Translations under genes and position numbers: made by a program
Notes under the pieces: model-generated
Seen by the model: only the letters and a program-made list of their open reading frames with translations
Told to the model about the DNA's origin: nothing
Databases searched by the model: none
NCBI GenBank assembly: GCA_016713425.1
Contig: JADJPE010000005.1
Span: 4,500,501 to 4,564,500, forward strand
DNA from: Deltaproteobacteria bacterium
Lineage (GTDB): Bacteria; Myxococcota; Kuafuiibacteriia; Kuafuiibacteriales; Kuafuiibacteriaceae
Length of the DNA stretch: 64,000 nt
Direction: 5' to 3'
Part shown: piece after piece, positions 1 to 9,234 of the stretch
Position numbering within the stretch: the stretch's first letter is position 1
How the letters are laid out: the number at the start of each line of letters is the position of its first letter

Positions 1-558
1 TGGCATGCGCTTTCCGCGGACCTCAGTGCTGGTCGCGCTTCGAGCTTTGCCTTGGCTGTCACGCCGGCCGGCGAGGTCCTGGCCGCAGTGGTTCACGTGC
101 CACCTCAGGAAGAGGCTGGCGCGGTGCGCTCGATCCGCGGAACAGCCTCGCGCGCGGCGGGAAAGAAGGCACCGCCTCACTATCGTCTCAGCCTCCAGAG
201 CTGGGATCCTTGGGGTAAGAAATGGCAGATCGTCACCTCGGAGAATGGCGGCGGTCTCTCGGAGACGGAGACCAGCTTCAAGAACTCGCCGCGCCTGTGG
301 CTCGATGGTGAGACGCTGCACTTGGGATGGCTTGAAGAGACGCAAGAAGATGCCTATTCCACGTCGGATCTCTTCTTCTCGGAGGCGCATGGCAAGCGGC
401 CGCGACGCTCAGATACGACGCATCCGCGTGATTTCTTCGCGGTCCGCTATGGTTTGGGCCAGTGGGTCGATCTTCAGACCTCCCGGACGAGAAGGCAGGG
501 TCTCCTGGGAGGCGAGCTCATGATGCGCTACGATTTTATTGTCGTCGATTGTCTTTGA
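1..558 (+). CDS. Partial CDS, C-terminal part of an unrecognised protein
   Basis: The frame is open from the first base of the window, so the 5' end lies outside it; 185 residues are visible. The composition looks like real protein, with segments such as LHLGWLEE and RLWLDGETL that recall beta-propeller or BNR-like proteins, but no domain can be named. The last residues (RYDFIVVDCL) look less natural than the rest. Since the neighbouring acetyltransferase is also cut short, this gene may itself end at an old rearrangement junction near position 530-560. Function unknown. Confidence 0.55.
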   Translation, partial: WHALSADLSAGRASSFALAVTPAGEVLAAVVHVPPQEEAGAVRSIRGTASRAAGKKAPPHYRLSLQSWDPWGKKWQIVTSENGGGLSETETSFKNSPRLWLDGETLHLGWLEETQEDAYSTSDLFFSEAHGKRPRRSDTTHPRDFFAVRYGLGQWVDLQTSRTRRQGLLGGELMMRYDFIVVDCL

Positions 559-627
559 GTGGCTGAGTGAACGGCCGCGAATCGAATACGCCATCCGTTG
601 TCTCGAACACCCAACACTCGAACGTCT

Positions 628-906
628 TCAGCACAGCCCAACGTAGCCGATGAATGAGAAGGGTTCGCCTTCCTGGACCTCGACGGCCCACAGTCCGAAT
701 CCATGCGCGGCGAAATGCGCCTCGATTCGATCGGCGAGTGCATCACTGGCGGCGTGATCGAGGACGCCGCCGAGATGCTCCATGACTTCACGATCGGCGT
801 TCAGGCACGCGAACGCTTCGCGGTCTGCCTTCTTCCAGCGCCGCAGCAGGAGTCCTCGGGTCGACGGTTCCTTGTTTGGGTGTGTCGTAGCGTGCACATG
901 GTCCAT
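628..906 (-). pseudogene. Truncated GNAT-family N-acetyltransferase (RimJ/RimL type)
   Basis: The 92-residue product matches the first half of RimJ/RimL-type acetyltransferases: TRGLLLRRWKKADREAF, LNADREVMEHL, and GFGLWAVEV followed by FIGYVGL are the usual N-terminal strands and helices. The family is normally about 170-190 residues. Translation stops straight after the GYVGL strand, and no continuation, including the acetyl-CoA-binding Q/RxxGxG/A loop, is visible in the next 100 bases in any minus frame. The gene is therefore a 3'-truncated remnant and probably inactive. The missing half seems replaced by the sequence that ends the partial CDS at 558. Confidence 0.65.
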
Positions 907-922
907 GACTTCTTCACCTGCC

Positions 923-2779
923 TCACTGCTTCGCGGGCGCCTTCTCCATGATGGGGCTGAGGAGTGCGTCCACGAATTCGAAGGCTTCCGCGTGTTGCTG
1001 GACCTCAGCGGTCAGTTCAGTGACACGGTGGTGGTCGATGGCGTGACCTTGAAGTTCTGTTTCCGCAAGGGCGGTCAGCTCGAGTACGGCTCGCCCAACG
1101 TGTTTGGTGAGCGATCGAAGAAAGTCAACGATCACGTGGTACGCATCCACCCGAGAATCGGAAGGCCACCCGGCGCCGACGGTTCGGTCGTCTCGATACA
1201 CCTGTTTGAAGCGCTGAGGAGAGACTTCGTTCAAGCGCTCGAGATATCGAGATGCGCGGTTTTGCGCATACTTGCCGCGGTCTAGCTTTTCCTTGGCCAA
1301 ACTCCAGCGTTGGCCTTTGGGAAGGCGAGCTTGGTCCAAGCTGGGCACGTTCGGAAGGGGGTGGTGGTCGCGAATGGGGTGGTGGTCGCGATGTCGGTGG
1401 CGACGAATCCAATCTTTGAGATCGTCGTAGGCGATCAGAATGCGTTCCGCTGCGCGCCTCGCCGGACGAGACAAGGGTCCCATGGCGGGGTGAAAGAATC
1501 GGAGCTCGATCCCAGGCAGAAGGAATCCGAGAAACTCGCTGCTCTTCGATAACGAAACAAAAGGGCCGTACGTGTAGTCTTCGCCGATGTCACAGCTCGC
1601 CCAGTTGGGGACGCCCAGCGTGATGTGCTCCTCGTAGGCTGAGATCTGGCCCGAGACGACCCCAAGGCGGGCCTTGGTCTCGCCACCCCGACTCGTGAGT
1701 GCAAGTCCACCGACAGCGGTGTCGAACAATAGCATCTTGCTGGCGACGCGCATGTCGACACGGCCCGAGTGCTTGACCTGTTCGAGGGTGGGCAACATGA
1801 CGATCAACATCGGTCCGCTGCCGACCGTTCCCTTTTTTCCTACGCGTCCCATGAGCTCGATGTGAAGTGCGAATGTCTGCCAGTCGTCTTGCGAAGTCGC
1901 CGTGCGCATGGTGGTCGCGGCGGCATCCAAGATGCGCGCGATTCGGTGGAGGACCGACGATCTCAAGGTGTATGCGTTCGCCCAGGCTGGATTCCGCGGG
2001 TGCGAGCGAACGCGCCCCGAACGGGCCCACGTTACGAACTTGTCCGCGTCGATGCATGTGCCTGACAGCTTTTCGACCGCGAGCAGAACGCCGCGTTGGG
2101 TGGGCTCATCGAGCGAGGCGAGCACTCGGAGGTTGATGCCGGTGGGCGAAAGGGTCTTGGCGATGAGGCGGAGATTTCGCTGGAGTTCGGATGCGAAACG
2201 TTCACTCCAACCGTCGACCCAGCGGGCAAGGTCTGCGATGGGCGCTGCGACCGCTTCGGTTCGGCGTTCGGCTTCGGGCATGATCTTGCCACCCAGCACG
2301 TGATAGACCGGCTCCAGAAAGGGCACGTTGATGTTCTGGACCGGCGGCGTGATACGCTTCGAGAGTGCGTCGAGCTTCTGCTGCCCCTCGCTCTCTTCGA
2401 GATGGCCTGTGGCATCATCTCGGATGAACTCGATGTTCAAAGAACGCGGTCGCCACTTTCCGCTGAGCACCAGATTTTCGGGGACGCGAGGCAACATCTT
2501 GAGGTCGGCAACGGGGATTTGGAGTGCGTGCGCCGTTCGTTTCAGCGTCTTGGGCGCTGATCCGGTGGGGCAGGCCGCGGCTTCGATCGCTTTGGCGCGC
2601 TGATGATTGATCAACTCGCCATAGCGCGAGTGCGCGGCGTATCGCTCGAATCGGTCCGGCGAAGTTCGGGCGGCCAGGAATTCTTCGACAGCGTCTCCGT
2701 CGTCCCAGGCGGAGACGTCGTTGCCCGCTGAGCATGGGCGCCGGTCGTCAGCAGGTCCGGTCCGAATTTCCAGACGCAT
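923..2779 (-). CDS. Hypothetical protein, 618 residues
   Basis: This is a long minus-strand frame with natural composition and several confident-looking stretches (LPRVPENLVLSGKWRPRSL, GVPNWASCDIGEDYTYGPF). I do not recognise a family. An ATG at 2779 is preferred over the longer start at 3004, because the extra 75 residues are low-quality and would run into the divergent gene that starts at 2984. An 18-bp imperfect direct repeat near 1360-1396 encodes a His/Arg/Asp-rich stretch (residues about 465-480). The C-terminal 140 residues are charged and helical. The 5' boundary is uncertain, since a second frame just upstream also looks partly protein-like, so an N-terminal frameshift cannot be excluded. 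Confidence 0.6.
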   Translation of the reverse strand: MRLEIRTGPADDRRPCSAGNDVSAWDDGDAVEEFLAARTSPDRFERYAAHSRYGELINHQRAKAIEAAACPTGSAPKTLKRTAHALQIPVADLKMLPRVPENLVLSGKWRPRSLNIEFIRDDATGHLEESEGQQKLDALSKRITPPVQNINVPFLEPVYHVLGGKIMPEAERRTEAVAAPIADLARWVDGWSERFASELQRNLRLIAKTLSPTGINLRVLASLDEPTQRGVLLAVEKLSGTCIDADKFVTWARSGRVRSHPRNPAWANAYTLRSSVLHRIARILDAAATTMRTATSQDDWQTFALHIELMGRVGKKGTVGSGPMLIVMLPTLEQVKHSGRVDMRVASKMLLFDTAVGGLALTSRGGETKARLGVVSGQISAYEEHITLGVPNWASCDIGEDYTYGPFVSLSKSSEFLGFLLPGIELRFFHPAMGPLSRPARRAAERILIAYDDLKDWIRRHRHRDHHPIRDHHPLPNVPSLDQARLPKGQRWSLAKEKLDRGKYAQNRASRYLERLNEVSPQRFKQVYRDDRTVGAGWPSDSRVDAYHVIVDFLRSLTKHVGRAVLELTALAETELQGHAIDHHRVTELTAEVQQHAEAFEFVDALLSPIMEKAPAKQ

Positions 2780-2983
2780 ACGATGATCATCGTCATCGGA
2801 TAGATCTTGTTGCGCCTGGCCGGGAAATCTTCCGTCGTCGCGGCTCCATGGGACGCTGGTTGGTTTGATAGGGGATTCCTGGTGGAGATCAAGCGGACCG
2901 CCCGGTCGCCAAGGCGTGCTAACCTTGAGTGACCTCGGCAACTGCGCTGAGCGAGACCCAAGGCACGACAGGGCACTATCGTT

Positions 2984-3517
2984 ATGGGCAGCTCGATCGG
3001 TCATCTGAAACGCTACTTTCTCGGGACGGAAGAGCGGAGCGTCGTTTCACCGGAGCCAGAAGGTGCGTCATCAAAGGTCGAGGACCTTGCGTCGCTGAGT
3101 GCAAGGTATCCGGATGTTGGACAAATCGCCGAGGCTTTCGACCGGGCCATTGCGCGAATGAATCAAGACGGAATTCGTTCGGAACCCCCGGTCGCCAACA
3201 GCATGAAGTCGTACTACGGAGAGATGTACAGCGACATCTTCGAAGGAGGAAAGAACAGACCAACGGCCGAGCGCTGCTACGGACAGTCGGAAGAGGTGCT
3301 CGTTGATTTGGCGCGAACGGGTCTCGGCGGACGCTTTGATCGAATGTCGCGACGATTCTTCAAGTCGGCGCGGGATCCTGAACCCGAGTGGAAGTTTGAG
3401 ATGGCTGAAGAGCCGGGTCACTACTTCGTCCGTGCGACGCCAGCCGATTCGACGAAGCCCGTGCTTGAACTCGATGCGCTCTACAACGAGATTCGAATTC
3501 TTCCACGCGACCGCTAG
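2984..3517 (+). CDS. Hypothetical protein, 177 residues
   Basis: This plus-strand gene is divergent from the 923-2779 gene, and the 200 bp between them probably hold both promoters. The product is acidic and soluble, with no signal peptide or membrane segment. It includes the helical stretch VGQIAEAFDRAIARMNQDGI and the C-terminal strands EPGHYFVRATPADST and VLELDALYNEIRI. The opposite strand also has an open frame (3071-3592), but that translation is Arg/Ser-rich and looks like a shadow. No family is recognised. The divergent pairing with another unknown gene is the only functional hint. Confidence 0.6.
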   Translation: MGSSIGHLKRYFLGTEERSVVSPEPEGASSKVEDLASLSARYPDVGQIAEAFDRAIARMNQDGIRSEPPVANSMKSYYGEMYSDIFEGGKNRPTAERCYGQSEEVLVDLARTGLGGRFDRMSRRFFKSARDPEPEWKFEMAEEPGHYFVRATPADSTKPVLELDALYNEIRILPRDR

Positions 3518-3579
3518 CATCCAATCAGCGGCCGACGCTGGCGTGGCGTGATCGACTTCAGGGACCTCGTACAATCGGC

Positions 3580-3663
3580 GCTCAACGCTCAACGCTCAAC
3601 GCTCAACGCTCAACGCTCAACGCTCAACACTCAACACTCAACAATCAACACTCAGCAATCAAC
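3580..3663. repeat. Heptanucleotide tandem array (GCTCAAC)n
   Basis: Twelve consecutive 7-bp units lie between the end of the 2984 gene and the end of the MBL-fold gene. The first seven are GCTCAAC without change; the later ones degrade to ACTCAAC and AATCAAC. The array is intergenic between converging genes. Such an array can change copy number by slipped-strand mispairing. Confidence 0.9.
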
Positions 3664-3688
3664 GCTCCAAGGATTGGCCCGCGATGGA

Positions 3689-4855
3689 TCAGCCGCCAGG
3701 TCCTGTTCCACCCAGGGTCCGGCCTTCACCGAAGTCGAGCCGCAAGAAGGTCGGCGGATCGTTGACGACGTTGAGGTTGTCCTCGAGCGCTTGAATGGGT
3801 TCATCTTGACCGTCATCCCCGAGCGCAAACGTCCCCCAGTGAATTGGCACGGTGAACTGCGCCTCCAAGATGCGTGCTGCGTCGACGGCCTCCGCCGGCG
3901 AAATGTGCATGGACCGCATGAACCAGCGAGGCTTATAGGCGCCGATCGGCAGGAGTGCGAGTCGTATCGGTCCAAAGCGCGCCCTGATTTGTTCGAAATG
4001 AGGTCCCCAGCCGGTGTCGCCGGCAAAGTAGACGGGGCCTTGGGTACCGACGATGACGAAGCCGGCCCACAGGGTGTTGTTCGTGTCCCCGAAGCCGCGC
4101 CGTGACCAATGCTGGGCGGGAACGGCGGTGACCGAGACTGCGCGGCCGATCCGACGGGTCTCCCACCAATCCATATCGTGGCCACGCCCAATGCCTTCCT
4201 GTTTGAGCAGAGCCCGCGTACCGAGCCCAGCGAGAATTATCGGACGATGGTCTCTTGCGAGGCGCGCCAGCGTGGAGATGTCCAGGTGGTCGTAGTGGTT
4301 GTGGCTGACGAGGACGACGTCGATCGCCGGAAGCTGCGCGAACGGCACACCCGGGGGGTGCATGCGCTTCGGACCCACGAACGAGAAGGGGCTCGCCCGC
4401 TCGGACCAAATGGGATCGGTCAAGATGTTGAGGCCATCCATCTGGATCAGAACGGTGGCGTGGTTGATCCAAGTGACACGAAGCTCACCCCTCCCAACCC
4501 GAGCAGGCGGCGGTCTTGCTGGGGTCGTGGCCGTCCGCACTTCCCAGGGGCCTGCCTCGGACGTCATCTTCCATCGCAGCACATCGGAGAGGTCCTTCGT
4601 GGGCGTGGGAACCTGATTCGCGAATGCGTGACCATCGAAGTACCGAGAGTCGTTGCCTCGGTAACCTGGCGCAGCCAGTCCACACGCCACGCTCGTCCCG
4701 GCGAATGCGGCGGCCATAAGCAGTGCTGCGACGCGCGCGCGCGGTCGCAAGCCCGAGCGCAAGCCCGAGCGCAAGCTCGAGCGCAAGCCCGAGCGCAAAC
4801 GCCACCGCACGGCGCGCGCGCGCGATGCCAGATAGCTCATGCCTTCAGCGAACAC
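3689..4855 (-). CDS. MBL-fold metal-dependent hydrolase, NAPE-PLD-like lipoprotein
   Basis: A 388-residue protein with the metallo-beta-lactamase-fold signature HxHxDH at H185, H187, D189 and H190 (SHNHYDHLD). It is preceded by the TWINHATVLIQ strand and ILTDPIW, and followed by YFAGDTGWG and PIHWGTFAL, the usual set of metal ligands in the NAPE-PLD/UlaG-like branch. Members hydrolyse phosphodiester or phospholipid-type substrates, but the substrate here is not evident. An Arg-rich n-region, a hydrophobic stretch and the lipobox-like TSVAC (Cys58) suggest export and lipid anchoring. Residues 20-37 (repeated RSGL units) come from a 12-bp tandem repeat at 4745-4799, so the true start may lie downstream of it. 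Confidence 0.85.
   Translation of the reverse strand: MFAEGMSYLASRARAVRWRLRSGLRSSLRSGLRSGLRPRARVAALLMAAAFAGTSVACGLAAPGYRGNDSRYFDGHAFANQVPTPTKDLSDVLRWKMTSEAGPWEVRTATTPARPPPARVGRGELRVTWINHATVLIQMDGLNILTDPIWSERASPFSFVGPKRMHPPGVPFAQLPAIDVVLVSHNHYDHLDISTLARLARDHRPIILAGLGTRALLKQEGIGRGHDMDWWETRRIGRAVSVTAVPAQHWSRRGFGDTNNTLWAGFVIVGTQGPVYFAGDTGWGPHFEQIRARFGPIRLALLPIGAYKPRWFMRSMHISPAEAVDAARILEAQFTVPIHWGTFALGDDGQDEPIQALEDNLNVVNDPPTFLRLDFGEGRTLGGTGPGG
4745..4799. repeat. 12-bp in-frame tandem repeat in the MBL-fold gene 5' end
   Basis: About four copies of a GCAAGCCCGAGC-type unit, encoding repeated Arg-Ser-Gly-Leu residues just before the signal-peptide hydrophobic core of the MBL-fold lipoprotein. Unit changes would add or remove four residues without breaking the frame. 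Confidence 0.85.
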
Positions 4856-5023
4856 CGGTCGTCCGCGTTCATGGTGAAGGCCAAGGAGGTGCCGGTCAAT
4901 CGCAGGCTTCGCACCGTGATTGGCTAGGGCGGTGGTATCGGCGCGATGGCTGGAGGACGACGCATCTGTTACGAGGAAGTCGCCCGAATCGAGGACACAC
5001 GGCTGGGGGCGTTTGCGGCCGGT

Positions 5024-6451
5024 CTACTCGAAGCTGACGACGAAAGACTTGTAGGTCGTGGATGACGGTGTTGGATACCCGAAACCGGCTGCGACGACTG
5101 AGCCGGTGCTCGTAAGGACCATTTGCGCGAATTCCTCGTCGGTCTCCAAGATGTCGAGGACAACCCGGCCTCCGTCTCCGTAAGATGGATCCAAGTGACC
5201 ATTTGGCATGAGTCGGGCGAAGGCAAGGTTCCTCGGCGCAGCATCGATGGACGTGGTTCCACCGATGAGAATCTTGTGATTCGGTTGCATGACGATCGCA
5301 CCGATCGCCTCGCCGCCGCCGAAGTCGACTTCGGCGATGCTATCTTCTCCAAACAAGGGGTCGCGTTGCCCATTCGATAGATATCGAAGCACACCCATGT
5401 TTGAATTGACGCCGACTCCGACGTAGATCGACCCATCGCTGTCTGTGGCGAGTGCGCGTGTCACGCCCACACCGGCGAGCGTTGATGTTCCCACCATGGC
5501 CTCGCCGAAATCCGGGATCAGGACACCATCGTTTGCGATGTGTACGAGCGCAAGGCCGCCTGGAATCCATCCGGTCGCGACGAGTGTTCCGTCGGCCAGT
5601 GCGATGACGTTTGCGCAGGAGGTTCCTGGCGCGAACGCTGGGTCGAAGCGAAAGATGCCGCTTTGCGCGAAGAGGCTCTCGAAGGTTCCGTCGCTTCGAA
5701 AGCGAACCAGGACGAATTCCTTTGTGACGCTTGTGTAGTTGGCCGTACCGCAGACCACGGCGCCGCCATCTGGATGTGCGGCAATGCGAAACGACGTATC
5801 TTCGCCTCCGAGGTGCACGGGTACGGCGCCAGATCCTGCGAAGCTGGTGTCCAAGGATCCGTCTGCGTTGAAACGCAGCACGTAGATGTCGTCCTGGCGG
5901 CTACCAAAGTAGCCGTCCCCCGTGAACCATATGGCGTCATTTTCTCCGCGCGCGAGTCCATAACCGTAGTTGTAGAGCCCCGACGCTGTGGATTGCGCGA
6001 ATCCTCCGGCGGCGAAGTCGGAGACCAATTGTCCCTGAGGGCTGAGGCGCGCCAAGAGTAAGTTTGCCCGGCTTCCGAATTGATATGTGAGCCCGACGAC
6101 CAGTGAATCATCCGCATCCTGTATGAGGTCTCGTGCCCGTTCTGTTGCCGACGCGCTGAACTGAAGGTGTACGATGCCGCCGTCGCCAAAGTCAGGATCA
6201 AGCACGCCGCGTGGCTCATCCGAGGGCACGTCCGCATCTGGTCCGGTGGTATCTGGCCCATCATCAGCATCCTGTGCGTGACCGACATCTGCCACGTCGC
6301 GCCCATTCCCGTCGTTCTTGCTCGGTTCCCCACCGTCTGCCTCCACGGTGACCGTTCGATTCAGGTCAAAGCCTTCGCGGACGCAAGCAGTCAGAGCGAC
6401 GAACGAGCACAAGGGTGAGAATACGAGCATGCTCAGGCGAGCTGCTTGCAT
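5024..6451 (-). CDS. Delta-60 repeat lipoprotein
   Basis: A 475-residue exported protein. Residues 1-23 form a lipoprotein signal ending in the lipobox LTAC (Cys23), followed by a Gly/Asp-rich linker to about residue 80. The rest consists of repeats of about 55-60 residues of the delta-60 type: each has an LDPDFG, DTSFAG or LDPSYGDGG turn, then a strand with LARL or VLRF, then a DGS or DG(T/G) turn and a VV.G or LV.TG strand. At least six units are visible. These repeats form a beta-propeller-like fold in predicted surface proteins of myxobacteria and related groups. The binding partner is unknown. It is transcribed alone, with about 150 bp separating it from the glycosyltransferase at 6605-7732. 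Confidence 0.85.
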   Translation of the reverse strand: MQAARLSMLVFSPLCSFVALTACVREGFDLNRTVTVEADGGEPSKNDGNGRDVADVGHAQDADDGPDTTGPDADVPSDEPRGVLDPDFGDGGIVHLQFSASATERARDLIQDADDSLVVGLTYQFGSRANLLLARLSPQGQLVSDFAAGGFAQSTASGLYNYGYGLARGENDAIWFTGDGYFGSRQDDIYVLRFNADGSLDTSFAGSGAVPVHLGGEDTSFRIAAHPDGGAVVCGTANYTSVTKEFVLVRFRSDGTFESLFAQSGIFRFDPAFAPGTSCANVIALADGTLVATGWIPGGLALVHIANDGVLIPDFGEAMVGTSTLAGVGVTRALATDSDGSIYVGVGVNSNMGVLRYLSNGQRDPLFGEDSIAEVDFGGGEAIGAIVMQPNHKILIGGTTSIDAAPRNLAFARLMPNGHLDPSYGDGGRVVLDILETDEEFAQMVLTSTGSVVAAGFGYPTPSSTTYKSFVVSFE

Positions 6452-6604
6452 CTGCCCTTTATAGGAGACTTCGCTGCGCTGCTCAAGGCACGCCGACCTA
6501 CACCGAAATCACACCGAAGTCTGAGAGGATAACCGAGGCGGTCGAGCGCGACGATCGAACCTTGTCGGCTGGCCCCGCCAAACTTGTTGCGTCTATCCGA
6601 CAGC

Positions 6605-7732
6605 TCAAAGGGAATGGGCGGGGGATCGACTTTTTGACGCGCCGGCGAGGATGTCGAGCTCGCGTGCGATAACGACGATCGGTGAGCACTGGCGCTCCAT
6701 CCGGGCTCGCGCATTCTTCGAGAGCTTGAGATGTAATGACGGGTCGCTCAGCAGGCGTTCGACGGCGGCTCGGATCGCCTCGGGATTCTCAGGAGGAACG
6801 AGGAGCCCTTCCTGCTCATTTGTGACGAACTCCGGTATGCCGCCCACCGTGGTGGCAATGATCGGCAAACCGCACGCCATCGCTTCGCACATCGCGACGC
6901 CTTGAGCTTCGACTCTGCTCGGGGCGACAAAGTAGCCGTATCGGCCGAGCAGCTCCGGCATGTCGCGATGAGGTACGTACTGGGCGATGAGCTTTGCGCG
7001 CGACCCTGTGGCCTGGATCAGACGCCCAAGTTTGGCCTCAAGGGTTCCTCGACCGATGATCTCGAATGTGGTGTTCACCTTCAGGGGCCCCGCGAAGGCT
7101 CGAATCGCAAGATCGAGACCGTATTTTGAGCTGCTGAGTCCACGCGCCGTGACGCCGGCGTGGCGTTTGTCGAGGTCCAGTCGGTAGGTGAATCTCTCGG
7201 TGTCGATCGGGTTGGGGATAATGGTCGCGTTCGGGTAGCGTTCGAAAGTATGCCGCTCCGCCGCGTGGAGCATCCATCGGGAAACGAAGACGGTTGCATG
7301 TTGCTTGGTCAGGAAGCGCCGAAGACGAAGCACTTGATAGAGCGATCGAGGCACCACGGTGAGGAGCTTCCGCATCTTTTGGAGGCGATCCTTACCGAAG
7401 CTTACACTCCGGAGACTAAACAACGCTTCGTGTCCGTGAATCCAGCTAACCTGAGGAAGATCGATACGTTCAAGGACATCGATCATGCGAAACACCGGGC
7501 CGTGCACTGCGATGACGTCGGGCTTGAACTCTAAGAGCGCTCGCTCGACGGTTTTTCCGTCGCCGGTCACCACGGGAACGGCATCCAAGGTATAGCGGGC
7601 GCGCTTATCCATCGAGAAGGCCGATACCTCGTGTCCCTGTGCTGCATAGAGCCGTGCTCGTGCGTGGACGAAAGCGAAATTATAGGGCTCGGCATCTGAT
7701 GGGTAGCCGGGGGCGAACAGCGCGATCTTCAC
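6605..7732 (-). CDS. GT4-family glycosyltransferase
   Basis: A 375-residue GT-B-fold glycosyltransferase. The N-terminal domain begins MKIALFAPGYPSDAEPYN, and the C-terminal donor-binding domain has the family signature EX7E (E275 to E283, EAQGVAMCE), followed by ACGLPIIATTVGGIPE and EGLLVPPENPEAI. These retaining enzymes move a sugar from a nucleotide-sugar donor onto a lipid-linked or oligosaccharide acceptor in the cytoplasm. Its start overlaps the stop of the upstream Wzy-like gene by 4 bp, so it is the last gene of a three-gene minus-strand operon (Wzz-like, Wzy-like, GT4). Sugar specificity cannot be read from the sequence. Confidence 0.9.
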   Translation of the reverse strand: MKIALFAPGYPSDAEPYNFAFVHARARLYAAQGHEVSAFSMDKRARYTLDAVPVVTGDGKTVERALLEFKPDVIAVHGPVFRMIDVLERIDLPQVSWIHGHEALFSLRSVSFGKDRLQKMRKLLTVVPRSLYQVLRLRRFLTKQHATVFVSRWMLHAAERHTFERYPNATIIPNPIDTERFTYRLDLDKRHAGVTARGLSSSKYGLDLAIRAFAGPLKVNTTFEIIGRGTLEAKLGRLIQATGSRAKLIAQYVPHRDMPELLGRYGYFVAPSRVEAQGVAMCEAMACGLPIIATTVGGIPEFVTNEQEGLLVPPENPEAIRAAVERLLSDPSLHLKLSKNARARMERQCSPIVVIARELDILAGASKSRSPAHSL

Positions 7733-9234
7733 GACGCGCCTCCCTCGGATCGGGCGGTCTGTAGATTGGTCGACTCAGCGGCCGAGTCGCGTGTCGTCGT
7801 CGTCAAAGAGAGCCCGTCGACGACGTGCAAGGCGATCGCCATGAGGAGGGATATGCTTACGATGGGGCCCGGATCGGAAAACAGCGGCTGCACTAAGCAT
7901 ATGACGCCGGCGAAGACGTACGTCGCAAGAATGGCCGCGGCGACACCGTGTCGCTCGTCTCGACGGCCAGATCTCAAGGCGCGCCAAACCCGGCGCACCC
8001 ACCTTGCGTGGAACCCGAGGATAATGAGTGCGCCCAGCAAACCGCCGTTGGTGAGAATCCATAACACGTCGTTGTGGACGGTGTTCTTTGCGACCTGAAC
8101 CCGGTCGAAGTTCGGTCCGGTCCGATACTGAAACGTGTGTTGGTATCCAAAGCCTGTGCCTGTGATCGGATGATCGGCGACAACTTCCAAGGCACGCCGC
8201 CAAGAACCGGTTCGCCATTCGGTGCCTCGCCGTAGATTGTCGGCGCTGAAGCGCTGGATTGTTCGGCTTTCGGGCGCAAGAACGAAGAATCCTGCGCCGA
8301 GGGCTCCGCCGGCCACGACCGCGAGCAAGGCGTATTTCATCGCGCGAGCCACGCGCCATCGAGAGGCGAGCATCCACGTGAGAAGTGCAATGAGAGCCGC
8401 CGCCCACACCGTTCGATAGTTGGAGGCGACGAGTACTCCAAACATCGCCGTCGCAAACAGACCCCGACGCACAAGCTTGGTTCGCTCGCGGAGCATATCG
8501 CCGACGACGACGAAGAGCGCGAGGACCGCAGCCGGGCACTCTGCGTAAGCGAGAAAATGCAGTGTTTGGTCGGCTTGCTCAAAGAGAGCATGGGCGAAAC
8601 CGTGCACATTGGCCAAGCGCGAAAAGCCGATGATCGCCACCACGATGCCCGCCGCGGTCGTGACCTGTTTGAACGTGGATAGTCTCAGTGCGTTCCAGTG
8701 GAAGGCCGCGGAGGCAACCACGAAGATTGTGGGATAGACCGCAACGCGGCGCGCGACGCCCACCGCATCCATGAGATTTAGCCCTCGAGCTGTGCCGAGT
8801 GCCGTCCACACCATGGCAAAACCCAGGATGGCGACGAAGTGTTTCTGGAAGTGAGCGCGTCCCCCGCGTCTCAAGGCCACCAAGATCCCAATCGCGAACG
8901 CTGGAAGGAGCACGAGGTCACCGTAGTAGACTCGAAGAGGCGATTCGAACGCAGTCGAGGTCATAGCCGGACTCAAGGCTAAGGAGAGTCCCAGGATGCC
9001 CCAGATGACGAAATCGAGATGAGCCTGAAGAAAGAAGGCTGAAAGCAGAACCGCGCCGACCAGGAACGTGATCCTTGGTTGGCCGAGCGGTGAGAGCGCG
9101 ACCTCCAACAGCGTGCATCCCACGACGAGGACCGTGATGGTGACGGACGTCGAGAAAGGCGCGGACCTGGTCGTTTCTTGACTGTCGGCTGAACGAACAG
9201 GCGGAGGGGCAGTGCCTTCGCTGGTTGTTATCAT
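7729..9234 (-). CDS. O-antigen ligase/polymerase-like membrane protein (Wzy_C type)
   Basis: A 501-residue polytopic membrane protein with about ten to twelve predicted helices. In the C-terminal half is the large periplasmic loop typical of the Wzy_C/O-antigen ligase family (EWRTGSWRRALEVVADHPI, then TGFGYQH and VHNDVLWILTNGGLLGA). Such proteins polymerise lipid-linked repeat units or transfer finished glycan to an acceptor at the periplasmic face. Four-bp overlaps with both neighbours show translational coupling with the Wzz-like gene upstream and GT4 downstream. A second member of the family lies at 11406-12695, so one may be the polymerase and the other the ligase; the sequence alone does not say which. 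Confidence 0.85.
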   Translation of the reverse strand: MITTSEGTAPPPVRSADSQETTRSAPFSTSVTITVLVVGCTLLEVALSPLGQPRITFLVGAVLLSAFFLQAHLDFVIWGILGLSLALSPAMTSTAFESPLRVYYGDLVLLPAFAIGILVALRRGGRAHFQKHFVAILGFAMVWTALGTARGLNLMDAVGVARRVAVYPTIFVVASAAFHWNALRLSTFKQVTTAAGIVVAIIGFSRLANVHGFAHALFEQADQTLHFLAYAECPAAVLALFVVVGDMLRERTKLVRRGLFATAMFGVLVASNYRTVWAAALIALLTWMLASRWRVARAMKYALLAVVAGGALGAGFFVLAPESRTIQRFSADNLRRGTEWRTGSWRRALEVVADHPITGTGFGYQHTFQYRTGPNFDRVQVAKNTVHNDVLWILTNGGLLGALIILGFHARWVRRVWRALRSGRRDERHGVAAAILATYVFAGVICLVQPLFSDPGPIVSISLLMAIALHVVDGLSLTTTTRDSAAESTNLQTARSEGGAS

